The position numbers and the translations under genes are program-made. Below are positions 17,397 through 27,120 of a DNA stretch of 64,000 nucleotides, one piece after another. Position 1 is the stretch's first letter; each line of letters opens with the position of its first letter. Source of the stretch: AAA044-D11 sp009705075 (GTDB lineage Bacteria > Actinomycetota > Actinomycetes > Nanopelagicales > Nanopelagicaceae). The stretch is from the NCBI GenBank assembly GCA_965268675.1, contig OZ254179.1, positions 1,364,001 to 1,428,000 of the forward strand, read 5' to 3'. The notes under the pieces were generated by a model that was given only the letters and a program-made list of their open reading frames with translations, searched no databases and was not told the origin of the DNA.

Positions 17397-17573
17397 TTAG
17401 GCACGTGCGATGTAATTGCCCTCGGCAAATGGATCGTCGTCATTTTCGTTTTGCTCGGGTGAAACTTCACCGTGGAGTTCTTTAGAAAGTCGCTCTAAAT
17501 CCATTTCGGTATTCGAATATTTCAAATCACGAGCTACTCGTGTGGCTTTTGCTTTTTGTCGGCCTCGCCCCAT
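17397..17573 (-). CDS. DUF3073 protein (58 aa)
   Basis: A 58-residue protein, MGRGRQKAKATRVARDLKY followed by an acidic tail with NDDDPFAEG and NYIARA. The strongly basic N-terminus and the conserved MGRGRQKAK start are the DUF3073 signature, found beside purM in actinobacteria. A near-perfect Shine-Dalgarno (AAGGAGGT) sits 7 nt upstream of ATG. Function unknown; a nucleic-acid-binding role is plausible from charge only. Confidence 0.9.
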   Translation of the reverse strand: MGRGRQKAKATRVARDLKYSNTEMDLERLSKELHGEVSPEQNENDDDPFAEGNYIARA

Positions 17574-17625
17574 GCGCGTGACCTCCTTATCGCTATATAA
17601 GTTATGAGTTCTTCAGAGCCGAAGG

Positions 17626-18690
17626 TTATCGCGCCTTGAAGGTGGCTTCCAACGCAGCACTTCCAACGGGATTTCCTGGCTCAGAAGCTATAACGCCAGC
17701 AGCCCAGGCCTTCATTCCCCGTGCGGCAAGGCTTCGAATGGTGAGATCAGCGGCCTCTGGGGCAACAATTGCCGCCATTCCGATGCCACAGTTCCAGGTC
17801 CGCTCCATGTCAGCCTGTGGAACGGCCCCAATTTGAGCCAAGTAGGCCATCTCGATTGGTAGCGCCCAAGTTGATCTGTCATAGATTGCTTTGAGTCCGG
17901 CAGGAATAACGCGAGCGGTATTTTCGCTGATGCCTCCACCTGTGATGTGTGTAAATGCGTGCAAATCTTCTTTGATGCCATTAATTAAGGCTAGGCAATC
18001 GAGTGAATAAATTTCGGTTGGAGTTAGGAGAACTTCGCCTAGCGTTTTAGCAAATTCTTGCGGTGTTGAATCCAAATTCAAATTCTTTGTCTGCAAGATG
18101 TGGCGAACGAGTGAGAAACCATTTGCGTGAATACCACTTGCTGGCATCGCGATGATTACATCACCGGCTTTTACTTTTTCGGAGCCAAGCAGTTTTTCAT
18201 ATTCGACCGCACCCGTTGCGGCGCCAGCAATATCAAATTCATCTTCAGCTAATAAGCCAGGGTGTTCTGCTGTTTCGCCACCGACAAGAGCGGTTCCCGC
18301 TTTGGCACAACCTCGCGCTATACCAGAAACTATTTCGGCGATTCGCTCAGGGAAAACTTTTCCAACTGCAATGTAGTCGGTCATAAAGAGTGGTTCGGCG
18401 CCACATACAACTAAATCATCAACAACCATTGCAACTAAGTCTTCACCGATAGTGTCATATTTTCCAAGTAGTCTGGCGATTTCAGTTTTTGTTCCAACGC
18501 CATCAGTTGAAGTTGCAAGAAGTGGCCGATTAAATTTCTTAAGTGCGCTGACATCAAATAGCCCAGCAAAACCACCAATGTCTCCTACAACTTCTGGGCG
18601 ACGAGCTTTTGCTAGATGTTCCTTCATTAATTGCACTGCAAGATCGCCAGCATCAATATCTACGCCTGCTTTGCTATAAGTACTAGTCAT
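17626..18690 (-). CDS. purM: Phosphoribosylformylglycinamidine cyclo-ligase (AIR synthetase)
   Basis: A 354-residue PurM/ThiL-fold enzyme converting FGAM to AIR with ATP. It has YSKAGVDIDAGD at the start, STDGVGTKTEIA near residue 61, GEDLVAMVVDDLV near 82, VGGETAEHPG near 137 and HITGGGISEN near 247. All are family hallmarks. Its ATG overlaps the purF stop by 4 nt. It is the last biosynthetic gene of the purine superoperon. Confidence 0.97.
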   Translation of the reverse strand: MTSTYSKAGVDIDAGDLAVQLMKEHLAKARRPEVVGDIGGFAGLFDVSALKKFNRPLLATSTDGVGTKTEIARLLGKYDTIGEDLVAMVVDDLVVCGAEPLFMTDYIAVGKVFPERIAEIVSGIARGCAKAGTALVGGETAEHPGLLAEDEFDIAGAATGAVEYEKLLGSEKVKAGDVIIAMPASGIHANGFSLVRHILQTKNLNLDSTPQEFAKTLGEVLLTPTEIYSLDCLALINGIKEDLHAFTHITGGGISENTARVIPAGLKAIYDRSTWALPIEMAYLAQIGAVPQADMERTWNCGIGMAAIVAPEAADLTIRSLAARGMKAWAAGVIASEPGNPVGSAALEATFKAR

Positions 18691-20159
18691 TCGAAGCGAT
18701 TCACAACTTCTAATAAATTCTTACCAGCTGAAAGATCGGTTGGAACTTGAATTGGATATTTACCAGTAAAACAGGCGTTGCATAATTTGTCTTCAGTGAT
18801 TGTTGTCGCGGCTACAAGACCTTCCATTGAAACATAGCCAAGGGAATCAGCGCCGATAGACCGGCGAATTTCTTCAACTTCTAGGCCTGCAGCAATAAGT
18901 TCGGCACGCGATGCGAAATCGATACCGTAATAACAAGGCCATTTAACTGGTGGTGAAGATATGCGGACGTGGATTTCAAGGGCGCCGGCTTCACGCAACA
19001 TTCGCACAAGAGCGCGCTGGGTGTTGCCGCGAACAATTGAATCATCGACCACGACGATGCGTTTTCCTTCAATGATTTCTCGGAGTGGATTTAACTTCAA
19101 GCGAATACCGAGTTGGCGAATTGTCTGGCTTGGTTGAATAAAAGTTCGGCCAACATAAGAGTTTTTTACTAACCCCATGCCATATGGAATTCCAGAGGCT
19201 TTGGCATATCCAATTGCAGCAGGAGTTCCGGATTCGGGAACTGGGATAACTAAATCAGCTTCAACTGGATGTTCTTTTGCAAGTTGTTCGCCAACTGCAA
19301 CACGAGTTGCGTGAACATTGCGACCTGAAATCGAAGTATCGGGGCGGGCAAGATAAACATATTCGAAGATGCAACCTTTTGGTTCTGGCGTTGCCCAATG
19401 GTGTGAGCGCAACCCATTCTCATCGATTGCAATAAATTCACCTGGTTCGACTTCCCGAACAAATGAGGCACCGACAATATCTAGCGCTGCAGATTCTGAT
19501 GCAACTACCCAACCATGTTCAAGTTTTCCGATTACAAGTGGGCGAACGCCATGATGATCTCGAGCAGCATACAAAGTGTGTTCGTCCATGAAGACAAGTG
19601 AGAAGGCGCCTTTAAGTTGCGGAAGAATTTCTAGCGCTGAGGATTCAAAATTCTTACCTTCTTGCGCTGCGATTAGCGCAGTCATAATTTCGGTGTCAGT
19701 AGTTGCGTGCAGCCCGTGATCATTTTTCTCAGTGATTAACTTGGCAAGTTTTTCAGCTAAATCACCAGTGTTAGTTAAATTTCCATTATGTGCCAGGGCA
19801 AGAGTGCCGTGGTTTGTTGCTCGAAGAGTTGGCTGGGCGTTATTCCAAGTGCTTGATCCAGTAGTGCTGTAACGACAATGGCCAATTGCTAAATTTCCGG
19901 TCAGAGTTGCAAGATCGCTTTCAGTAAATACTTGGGAGACAAGTCCCATATCTTTGTAAACAAATATTCGTTCACCATCACTTGTCGCAATTCCAGCAGA
20001 CTCTTGGCCTCGGTGTTGAAGCGCATAAAGTCCATAAAACGTTAGCTTTGCAACTTCTTCGCCAGGTGCCCAAACACCAAAGACGCCACATTCATCCTGC
20101 GGCATGTATTCACCTTCATATAATTCAAAGGTTAGCTTTCCATCGGGGCGGCGGGCCAT
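18687..20159 (-). CDS. purF: Amidophosphoribosyltransferase
   Basis: A 490-residue enzyme for the committed step of purine synthesis, PRPP plus glutamine to phosphoribosylamine. A 23-residue propeptide precedes the nucleophile Cys24 in DECGVFGVW, so the Ntn class is autoprocessed. The PRPP loop is VVVDDSIVRGNT. Cysteines in GCIFEYVYLARP, WPCYYG and LCNACFTGKY match the B. subtilis-type 4Fe-4S ligands, so the enzyme is probably oxygen-sensitive. It is coupled to purM by ATGA and sits 9 nt from the upstream SCP2-like gene. Confidence 0.97.
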   Translation of the reverse strand: MARRPDGKLTFELYEGEYMPQDECGVFGVWAPGEEVAKLTFYGLYALQHRGQESAGIATSDGERIFVYKDMGLVSQVFTESDLATLTGNLAIGHCRYSTTGSSTWNNAQPTLRATNHGTLALAHNGNLTNTGDLAEKLAKLITEKNDHGLHATTDTEIMTALIAAQEGKNFESSALEILPQLKGAFSLVFMDEHTLYAARDHHGVRPLVIGKLEHGWVVASESAALDIVGASFVREVEPGEFIAIDENGLRSHHWATPEPKGCIFEYVYLARPDTSISGRNVHATRVAVGEQLAKEHPVEADLVIPVPESGTPAAIGYAKASGIPYGMGLVKNSYVGRTFIQPSQTIRQLGIRLKLNPLREIIEGKRIVVVDDSIVRGNTQRALVRMLREAGALEIHVRISSPPVKWPCYYGIDFASRAELIAAGLEVEEIRRSIGADSLGYVSMEGLVAATTITEDKLCNACFTGKYPIQVPTDLSAGKNLLEVVNRFE

Positions 20160-20168
20160 GTCGTAATC

Positions 20169-20468
20169 CTATTCCGCGTTCGAAAGTTGTAGGAAGAGCT
20201 CGGATAAATTAGAGCGTTCGCCAGATGCGCTGATGCGACCATCTGCAATCGCATCGTTCCAGTTGATTTCACCAGATGATATTGCGAAGAGAATATCTGC
20301 GTTCATTTCGACAACGTTCGGAGGCGTGCCTCGTGTGTGCTTTGGACCTTCGACACATTGGATTGCGGAATAAGGTGGGATGCGAAGTTCAACGGCATGA
20401 CCCGGTGCAATTTTTGAAATCGTGGCCAAAATTTCTTTTACTCGGTTCATGATCTCGGGATCGCGCAT
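20169..20468 (-). CDS. SCP2-like small protein of the purine operon
   Basis: A 99-residue single-domain protein resembling the sterol-carrier-like proteins found between purF and purL in actinobacteria. Diagnostic stretches are HAVELRIPPYSAIQCV, HTRGTPPNVVEM and GRISASGERS. The protein is cytosolic and has no catalytic motif I can name. It has 3-9 nt gaps to its neighbours and so is co-translated with them. Its conserved position suggests a role in purine flux or in complex assembly, but that is inference. Confidence 0.82.
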   Translation of the reverse strand: MRDPEIMNRVKEILATISKIAPGHAVELRIPPYSAIQCVEGPKHTRGTPPNVVEMNADILFAISSGEINWNDAIADGRISASGERSNLSELFLQLSNAE

Positions 20469-20471
20469 AGA

Positions 20472-22697
20472 TTAACCAAATAACTTAGGAAAGGTTTCGG
20501 TATGTGCTTTAGAGAGTTCGGCAATTGAAATTACTGCTTCGTTAATCTCTAAATCTGAGCCGCCGGTTGTACCGATTTTATAAATTGGTATTTGGTATTT
20601 TCCAGCTAGATTAACAATTTCATTAGTCGCGCTGCTTTTAATCGCCACAAGAACTCGACCAGGAGTTTCACTAAAGAGCGCATTTGCAACATCATTTAAA
20701 TCAACCCGAGCACCGACTTGATTCTTCAAAACCGCTTCAACAAGTGTCGCGGCTAAACCACCATTTGAAACGTCATGTGCAGATTCGAATATTGGTTGGC
20801 CATCGAGCAAGAAATTAACTAAGCGCTTCTCCATGTCAAGGTCTGCGACGGGTGCTGCATTTCCAATTTCGCCATGTAGATATGCCCATTCGCTTCCGGA
20901 TAAATTGCTGTTGTATTTTCCAATTACATAAAGATCAAGATCAGCTTCTGGAATTCCCATCGGGGTACGCTTTCGAACATCTTGAATAACACCAAGTACC
21001 CCGATGACTGGAGTTGGAAGAATTGCTACTGAACCCGTCTGGTTATAGAAGGAGACGTTTCCACCGGTAATTGGAAGTCCAAGTTCGAGAGCTGCATCGG
21101 CTAAACCACGAACAGTTTCGGCGAATTGCCACATAACTCCGGGATCTTCTGGCGAACCAAAGTTCAAACAGTTAGTAACTGCTAAAGGTTTAGCTCCTGA
21201 AGTGGCTATATTCCGGCAACTTTCGGCCAGAGCCAATTTCGCACCTTCATAGGGATCAAGATAAGACCAACGTGCATTTGCATCGGTCGAAACCGCAACA
21301 CCGAGATGAGTTTCTTCATCGATGCGAATGAGGCCAGAATCTTCTGGTTGCGCTAGAACAGTATTACCTTGCACATATTTATCGTATTGAGATGTCACCC
21401 AAGATTTATCTGCAATATTTGGGCTAGCAATTAATTTAAGGACTGCGGCTTTAACTTCATCAGGTGCAGTTGGAAGTGGAACTTCGAAGATTGATTTAGC
21501 AAGTTCATCAACATAGGCAGGTTTCTTTATTGGGCGGTTATAGACCGGGCCATCGTGAGCAACGGTGCGAGGTGGCACATCAACAATAAGTTCGCCGTTA
21601 AATGTAATGTGTAAGCGATCGCCACTTGTAACTTCGCCGATAACTGTTGCGGTGACATCCCACTTCTTGCAGATTGCCATGAAGTGCTTAATCTTTTCGG
21701 GCGCAACAATCGCACACATACGCTCTTGAGATTCACTCATCAAAATTTCTTCTGGTGAAAGGGATGGATCGCGAAGTGGAACCTTCTCTAGATTTATCTG
21801 CATTCCACCACTGCCGGCAGAAGCGAGTTCGCTGGTCGCACATGAAAGTCCAGCGCCACCAAGATCTTGAATTCCAATAACTAAATCTGCCTTAAAGATT
21901 TCAAGGCAGCATTCGATTAAAACTTTTTCAGCAAAGGGATCGCCAACTTGAACTGAAGGGCGCTTCGTTGGTTTTGCAGCGTTAAAGGTTTCGGAAGCCA
22001 AAACTGAAACACCACCGATGCCATCGCCACCGGTCTTTGCACCAAAGAGAACAACAAGGTTGCCGGTTCCGTGTGCAGTTGCAAGCTTTATATCTTCATG
22101 TTTCATAACGCCTACGCATAGGGCGTTTACTAGGGGGTTTCCGGCATAAGTTTCATCAAAAACTATTTCCCCACCAATATTTGGCAGACCCAGACAATTT
22201 CCATAACCACCAATTCCTGCAACGATGCCAGGAAGAACGCGACGAGTATCTGGTGCATCCGCAAGACCAAAGCGAAGTGGATCCATAACTGCGATTGGAC
22301 GGGCGCCCATCGTCAAGATATCACGCACAATGCCGCCAACGCCTGTGGCTGCGCCTTGATATGGCTCAATAAATGAAGGGTGATTATGAGATTCTATTTT
22401 AAAAGTTATTGCATAGTTCTGACCGATATCTACTACACCGGCATTTTCACCAATACCAACTAGGAGCGCATCTGATTTAACAGCTTTCTCGCCAAATTGT
22501 TTTAAGTGAACTTTGGAAGATTTGTAGGAGCAATGTTCGGACCACATAACCGAATACATTGCTAGCTCACTCGAAGTTGGGCGGCGGCCAAGAATTGTTT
22601 TGATGCGAGCGTATTCATCATCTTTTAAACCAAGTTCGGCAAATGGTTGCTTGGTATCTGGATTTTGGGTTGCGGTTGTTACGGTATCTAAAGCCAT
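20472..22697 (-). CDS. purL: FGAM synthetase, large subunit
   Basis: A 741-residue small-type PurL, which works with PurQ and PurS to convert FGAR to FGAM using ATP and ammonia from glutamine. Visible motifs are MWSEHCSYKSSK near residue 48, FKIESHNHPS near 100, GAATGVGGIVRD, and SESQERMC, with a second PurM-like half containing GGNVSFYN and ESAHDVSNGG. Length fits the three-subunit enzyme of Gram-positives. It shares one base with purQ (TAATG). Confidence 0.97.
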   Translation of the reverse strand: MALDTVTTATQNPDTKQPFAELGLKDDEYARIKTILGRRPTSSELAMYSVMWSEHCSYKSSKVHLKQFGEKAVKSDALLVGIGENAGVVDIGQNYAITFKIESHNHPSFIEPYQGAATGVGGIVRDILTMGARPIAVMDPLRFGLADAPDTRRVLPGIVAGIGGYGNCLGLPNIGGEIVFDETYAGNPLVNALCVGVMKHEDIKLATAHGTGNLVVLFGAKTGGDGIGGVSVLASETFNAAKPTKRPSVQVGDPFAEKVLIECCLEIFKADLVIGIQDLGGAGLSCATSELASAGSGGMQINLEKVPLRDPSLSPEEILMSESQERMCAIVAPEKIKHFMAICKKWDVTATVIGEVTSGDRLHITFNGELIVDVPPRTVAHDGPVYNRPIKKPAYVDELAKSIFEVPLPTAPDEVKAAVLKLIASPNIADKSWVTSQYDKYVQGNTVLAQPEDSGLIRIDEETHLGVAVSTDANARWSYLDPYEGAKLALAESCRNIATSGAKPLAVTNCLNFGSPEDPGVMWQFAETVRGLADAALELGLPITGGNVSFYNQTGSVAILPTPVIGVLGVIQDVRKRTPMGIPEADLDLYVIGKYNSNLSGSEWAYLHGEIGNAAPVADLDMEKRLVNFLLDGQPIFESAHDVSNGGLAATLVEAVLKNQVGARVDLNDVANALFSETPGRVLVAIKSSATNEIVNLAGKYQIPIYKIGTTGGSDLEINEAVISIAELSKAHTETFPKLFG

Positions 22698-23374
22698 TAG
22701 CGTCCTACCAATTGATGTAGAACTGATGTGAAAAATGTTAAGCCGTCGGTGCTTGGGCCAGTTAATGATTCGATTGCATGTTCTGGATGTGGCATCAGAC
22801 CAACAACATTGCCGCGTTCGTTTGAAATACCAACGATTAAATTGCGTGAACCATTTGGATCGAAATCAAGATAACGTGCGATAACTCGACCTTGGCTTTC
22901 TAACATGTTTAGCGTTTCATCATCACACTGGAAAGAGCCTTCGCCATTCTTAAGCGGAATAAGAATCTCTTGACCTGGTTTAAAACCATTAGTCCAGATT
23001 GTATTTGTATTTTCAATCTTAAGCTTTTGATCGCGACATAAGAAGTGAAGATTACTGTTACGAGTAAGGGCGCCTGGAAGCAGATGTGATTCACATAGAA
23101 CTTGGAAGCCATTGCAGATTCCAAGAACCGGAAAACCGTGGTTTGCTGCAGTAACAATGGAATTCATAATTGGTGCAAAGCGCGCGATAGCACCACAACG
23201 TAAATAATCACCGTAGGAAAATCCACCGGGCAATACAACTGCTTGAACTTCTTTTAAATCATCACTTGCATGAAAGAGTGGAACTGCGGTTCCACCGGCC
23301 ATTTCGACTGCGCGAGCTGCATCGCGATCATCTAGAGAACCCGGAAAGGTAACTACACCGACTCTAAATGACAT
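22697..23374 (-). CDS. purQ: FGAM synthetase, glutaminase subunit
   Basis: A 225-residue class I glutamine amidotransferase. VVTFPGSLDDRDA opens the protein, PGGFSYGDYLRCGAIA forms the oxyanion region, LGICNGFQVL holds the nucleophile Cys (near 88), and MPHPEHA carries the catalytic His. It supplies ammonia to PurL. It overlaps both purL and purS by one base, keeping the three subunits in stoichiometric coupling. Confidence 0.97.
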   Translation of the reverse strand: MSFRVGVVTFPGSLDDRDAARAVEMAGGTAVPLFHASDDLKEVQAVVLPGGFSYGDYLRCGAIARFAPIMNSIVTAANHGFPVLGICNGFQVLCESHLLPGALTRNSNLHFLCRDQKLKIENTNTIWTNGFKPGQEILIPLKNGEGSFQCDDETLNMLESQGRVIARYLDFDPNGSRNLIVGISNERGNVVGLMPHPEHAIESLTGPSTDGLTFFTSVLHQLVGR

Positions 23375-23619
23375 TACTTCTCGACCTTCACAACATAGGT
23401 TTCAATTACTGGATTAGAAAGAAGAGTTTCTGCGGCTTTCTCGACTTCTGCCATTTGTGCAGGAGTTGGTTCACCATCTACTTCGATTTCAAAACGCTTT
23501 CCCTGGCGGACCGATTTGGCAAAGGTGAAACCCAAGCGGGGAAGCGCTGAGGCAACAGCCTGGCCTTGTGGATCTAAAATCTCGGGCTTTAACATAACCT
23601 CAACAATTATCTTCGCCAT
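23374..23619 (-). CDS. purS: FGAM synthetase, PurS subunit
   Basis: An 81-residue protein that bridges PurQ and PurL. It has VEVMLKPEILDPQGQAV near the N-terminus, KSVRQGKRFEIEVDG centrally, and ends in NPVIETYVVKVEK. All are PurS hallmarks. It lies 1 nt from purC and shares a base with purQ. Confidence 0.96.
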   Translation of the reverse strand: MAKIIVEVMLKPEILDPQGQAVASALPRLGFTFAKSVRQGKRFEIEVDGEPTPAQMAEVEKAAETLLSNPVIETYVVKVEK

Positions 23620-23620
23620 C

Positions 23621-24454
23621 TTAAAACTTCCTTCCAGTAATTAACTCAAATGCGCTTGTGTAACGTTCTTGCGTCTTTACAACGATTTCATCGGGAAGTG
23701 GTGGTGGATTGCTATTTCGATCCCAACCGGATTTTAACAACCAGTCACGAACAAATTGTTTGTCATATGAATAATGAGTATCAGGTTCCCAGAACCGTGA
23801 TGAATCCGGAGTTAAGGCTTCATCGCCTAGGCAAATCATGCCAGACGGATCGATTCCAAATTCGAATTTGGTGTCGGCCAAGATGATTCCTTTTGTAGCT
23901 GCGAAGTCATGAGCCTTGGAATATAGAGCAAGAGTTAACTTCATTAAGATTTCGGCCGCTTGCTGGCCAATGATTTCTTCACACTGTTCAAAGGTGATGT
24001 TCTCGTCATGTTCGCCATCTTCGGCCTTTGTTGCTGGTGTGAAGATTGGTTGTGGCAACTTTGCGCCATCTTGTAAGCCAGCAGGTAGTTTAATTCCACA
24101 GACAGTTTGCGATTTTTGATATTCGACCCAACCAGATCCAGCTAAGTAACCACGTGCGACACATTCAACTGGAAACATGATTAACGGTTTAACAATTACT
24201 GCTCGACCAGCAACTTCTTCCGGGACTTCGGTTGAAACAATATGGTTTGGAACTACTTCTTTTAATAAATCAAACCAGAACAATGAAAGCTGAGTAAGTA
24301 ATTTTCCTTTATTTGGAATTGGCGTCGGCAAGATGTAATCGAAGGCTGAGATGCGATCAGAGGCAACGATAAGCAATTCATCTTTTTCATTGGTATACAA
24401 ATCCCGGACTTTTCCGCTGCGCAGATGTTTCCATCCGGTTAGCACGGCGGTCAC
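23621..24454 (-). CDS. purC: SAICAR synthetase
   Basis: A 277-residue ATP-grasp-like enzyme joining aspartate to CAIR. GKVRDLY near residue 14 is the phosphate-binding loop, SDRISAFDYILPTPIPNKG is strongly conserved, and ECVARGYLAGSGW and ADTKFEFG follow. Start ATG 24454 overlaps the purB stop by 4 nt. Length is normal. Confidence 0.97.
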   Translation of the reverse strand: MTAVLTGWKHLRSGKVRDLYTNEKDELLIVASDRISAFDYILPTPIPNKGKLLTQLSLFWFDLLKEVVPNHIVSTEVPEEVAGRAVIVKPLIMFPVECVARGYLAGSGWVEYQKSQTVCGIKLPAGLQDGAKLPQPIFTPATKAEDGEHDENITFEQCEEIIGQQAAEILMKLTLALYSKAHDFAATKGIILADTKFEFGIDPSGMICLGDEALTPDSSRFWEPDTHYSYDKQFVRDWLLKSGWDRNSNPPPLPDEIVVKTQERYTSAFELITGRKF

Positions 24455-25872
24455 CGTATTTGGCCGGGACGGTACTGCGCTGCCGCAGCATGAGCGGAAG
24501 TAATCGCATCGATGCGGCTTACAACTCGCTGGGTTTGCCCTTTTGCATCGCCAGTAAATTCAAGTGGCTTTGCAAGAAGTACGGTTAGATCTTCAAACTT
24601 CAATGGGATTCGTGAATCTTCAGCGATTGCTTGAATCATTAAATTTGGTTTGCCAGCGCGAATTCCAAGAGCGGCCGCAACTGCATGTTCTTTAATAACT
24701 TCGTGGGCAACTTCGCGGCCCACGCCGGCTTTGACTGCAGCCATCAAAATCTTTGTGGTTGCAAGAAATGGAAGATACTTACTTAATTCAGCTTCGATTA
24801 CATCTGGGAAGGCACCGAATTCGATCAGCACGGTCATGAAAGTTTCGATCAGACCATCAAAAGCATAGAACGCATCTGCGATTGCAACACGACGAACAAC
24901 GCTGCATGCAACATCGCCCTCATTCCATTGGTCACCAGAAATTTCACCAATCATTGAGGCATAACCACGAAGTACAACAGCCAGGCCATTTACGCGTTCG
25001 CAAGAACGGGTATTCATTTTGTGTGGCATTGCAGATGAACCAACTTGGCCAGCTTTAAATCCTTCGGTTACAAGTTCTGCGCCAGCCATTAAGCGAATTG
25101 ATGTTGCAAGTGAAGATGGGCCTGCTGCCAGTTGAACCAGCGTAGTGACAACATCGAAATCAAATGAACGTGGATAAATCTGTCCGGTGGAATCTAGAAC
25201 GTTTTGGAAACCCAAATGCTTAGCAACCTCTGCTTCCAACTTTGCATGGGATGCTGATGATCCGAGCAAGTCAACCGAATCTTGCGCGGTGCCAACTGGA
25301 CCCTTGATGCCGCGAATTGGATAGCGCGCAATTAAATTATCGAGGCGGTCGTATGCAAATAAAAGTTCTTCTGCGGCAGATGCAAAGCGCTTACCAAGAG
25401 TTGTGACTTGAGCCGGAACATTATGTGAACGACCGGCAATTGGTTGGTCGATATATTTTGTAGCAAGTGCGCCCAGTAAGCCAAGTGTTGCGACAACACG
25501 GTCGTGGGCAAGTTTCAAGCCATCGCGGATCTGCATTGCTTCAACATTTTCGGTTAGATCGCGAGAGGTCATGCCGGCATGGATGGCTTCGTGACCAGCA
25601 AGAGCGTTGAACTCTTCGATCCGAGCTTTAACATCATGTCTGGTTTGTTTTTCGCGAGCATCGATTGATGCAAGATCTACTTTGTTAATTACTTTTTCGT
25701 AATCTGCAATTACTGATTCTTCAATTTTGTGACCAAGCTTTGTTTGGGCGCGCATTACCGCGATCCATAATTTACGTTCTGAAATTATTTTTGATTCTGG
25801 CGCAAAAATTTCGCGCATTCCCGCCGATGCATATCGTTGGGCTATTAAACTCACTGGTGAATTATCTCCCAT
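24451..25872 (-). CDS. purB: Adenylosuccinate lyase
   Basis: A 473-residue fumarase/aspartase-superfamily enzyme that splits both SAICAR and adenylosuccinate. The signature loop GSSAMPHKMNTRSCE lies near residue 280; HAGMTSRDLTEN near 94 and SHNVPAQ near 150 carry catalytic residues. It abuts purD with no spacer and is coupled to purC by ATGA. Confidence 0.96.
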   Translation of the reverse strand: MGDNSPVSLIAQRYASAGMREIFAPESKIISERKLWIAVMRAQTKLGHKIEESVIADYEKVINKVDLASIDAREKQTRHDVKARIEEFNALAGHEAIHAGMTSRDLTENVEAMQIRDGLKLAHDRVVATLGLLGALATKYIDQPIAGRSHNVPAQVTTLGKRFASAAEELLFAYDRLDNLIARYPIRGIKGPVGTAQDSVDLLGSSASHAKLEAEVAKHLGFQNVLDSTGQIYPRSFDFDVVTTLVQLAAGPSSLATSIRLMAGAELVTEGFKAGQVGSSAMPHKMNTRSCERVNGLAVVLRGYASMIGEISGDQWNEGDVACSVVRRVAIADAFYAFDGLIETFMTVLIEFGAFPDVIEAELSKYLPFLATTKILMAAVKAGVGREVAHEVIKEHAVAAALGIRAGKPNLMIQAIAEDSRIPLKFEDLTVLLAKPLEFTGDAKGQTQRVVSRIDAITSAHAAAAQYRPGQIR

Positions 25873-27120
25873 TTAATTGCCCTTCTCTGCCACCGACGCA
25901 TTAAGCGCGATGTCGCTTCGATAATGGCTGCCGGCTAATGAAATTCGTGAGATCGTGCGATAGGCGGCATCGCGGGCTTGGGTTAAATCGCCGCCCAATC
26001 CAGTGACTGTTAATACGCGGCCGCCAGCAGAGTGCAGCACACCATCGCGCATTTGAGTGCCGGCATGAAAGACCGAGGAATTTGAGTTTGTTTGAACACC
26101 TGTAATTGGTTCGCCAATTTTTGGATCTATTGGATATCCCTCAGATGCAAGCACAACAGTTACTGCCGAATCATCTGACCAATCTAGCTGCTGGAAATTT
26201 TCTAAATTCTTTGTTGCGGCGGCAAATAATAATTGTGCGAGTGGAGTTTTAAGTCGTGGCAATAGGACTTGAGTTTCTGGATCACCAAAGCGCGCATTGA
26301 ATTCAATAACTTTTGTACCGTGCGAAGTTAGTGCGAGACCGGCATATAGAAGTCCAACGAATGGGGTTCCGCGCGCAGCCATCTCTTTAATTGTTGGATT
26401 TAAAACTTGATCTAAAGTTTCTTCCATAATGTCATTTGGCGCCCAAGGCAACGGTGAGTATGCGCCCATACCACCAGTGTTTGGTCCGAGATCGCCATCG
26501 AATGCCCGTTTGAAATCTTGTGCCGGTTGCATCGCAATTACAGTTTTGCCGTCGCTGATTCCGAATAACGAAACTTCGGGACCATCTAAAAATTCTTCGA
26601 TAACAACTTGGTCTGATAGAAGTGCATGTGCGATTGCTTCGTCGCGATCGTTTGTAACAACTACACCTTTGCCAGCAGCAAGACCATCATGTTTAACAAC
26701 ATATGGCGCACCAAATGCATCAAGAGCTTTCTCGATTTCGCCACGGTTGTTACAGGTAAAACTCTTTGCAGTTGGAACACCGGCATCTCGCATGACTTGC
26801 TTGGCAAAATCTTTTGAACCTTCTAGTTGCGCCGCAGCTTTTGATGGACCGAAGCAAGCGATAGTGGCTTTGTTAAGCGCATCGGCAAGACCGTTTACTA
26901 AAGGTTTCTCGGGACCAACAACAACTAAATCAATTGCTAATTTTGTTGCGAGGGCAACGACTGCGTTGTTATCTGTTGTATCGATATCGTGACATAAGGC
27001 AATTTCTGCGATGCCGGGATTTCCTGGTGCTACGTGTAGTTCTTCTAAAGTTGTATCGCGATTTAGTGCTGCGGCTAAAGCGTGTTCACGCCCACCGGAA
27101 CCAATCAGCAATACTCTCAA
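25873..27120 (-). CDS. purD: Phosphoribosylamine-glycine ligase (GARS)
   Basis: A 415-residue ATP-grasp enzyme making GAR from phosphoribosylamine and glycine. It opens with MRVLLIGSGGREHALA. VGPEKPLVNGLAD, KHDGLAAGKGVVV and EFNARFGDPETQ are diagnostic. It is coupled to purA by a 4-nt ATGA overlap. A 187-codon open frame on the opposite strand inside this gene is a shadow. Confidence 0.97.
   Translation of the reverse strand: MRVLLIGSGGREHALAAALNRDTTLEELHVAPGNPGIAEIALCHDIDTTDNNAVVALATKLAIDLVVVGPEKPLVNGLADALNKATIACFGPSKAAAQLEGSKDFAKQVMRDAGVPTAKSFTCNNRGEIEKALDAFGAPYVVKHDGLAAGKGVVVTNDRDEAIAHALLSDQVVIEEFLDGPEVSLFGISDGKTVIAMQPAQDFKRAFDGDLGPNTGGMGAYSPLPWAPNDIMEETLDQVLNPTIKEMAARGTPFVGLLYAGLALTSHGTKVIEFNARFGDPETQVLLPRLKTPLAQLLFAAATKNLENFQQLDWSDDSAVTVVLASEGYPIDPKIGEPITGVQTNSNSSVFHAGTQMRDGVLHSAGGRVLTVTGLGGDLTQARDAAYRTISRISLAGSHYRSDIALNASVAEKGN

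Noticed and set aside
26429..26992. 187-codon plus-strand frame inside purD
   Set aside because: Shadow of a strongly conserved gene; no start signals and no recognisable domain.
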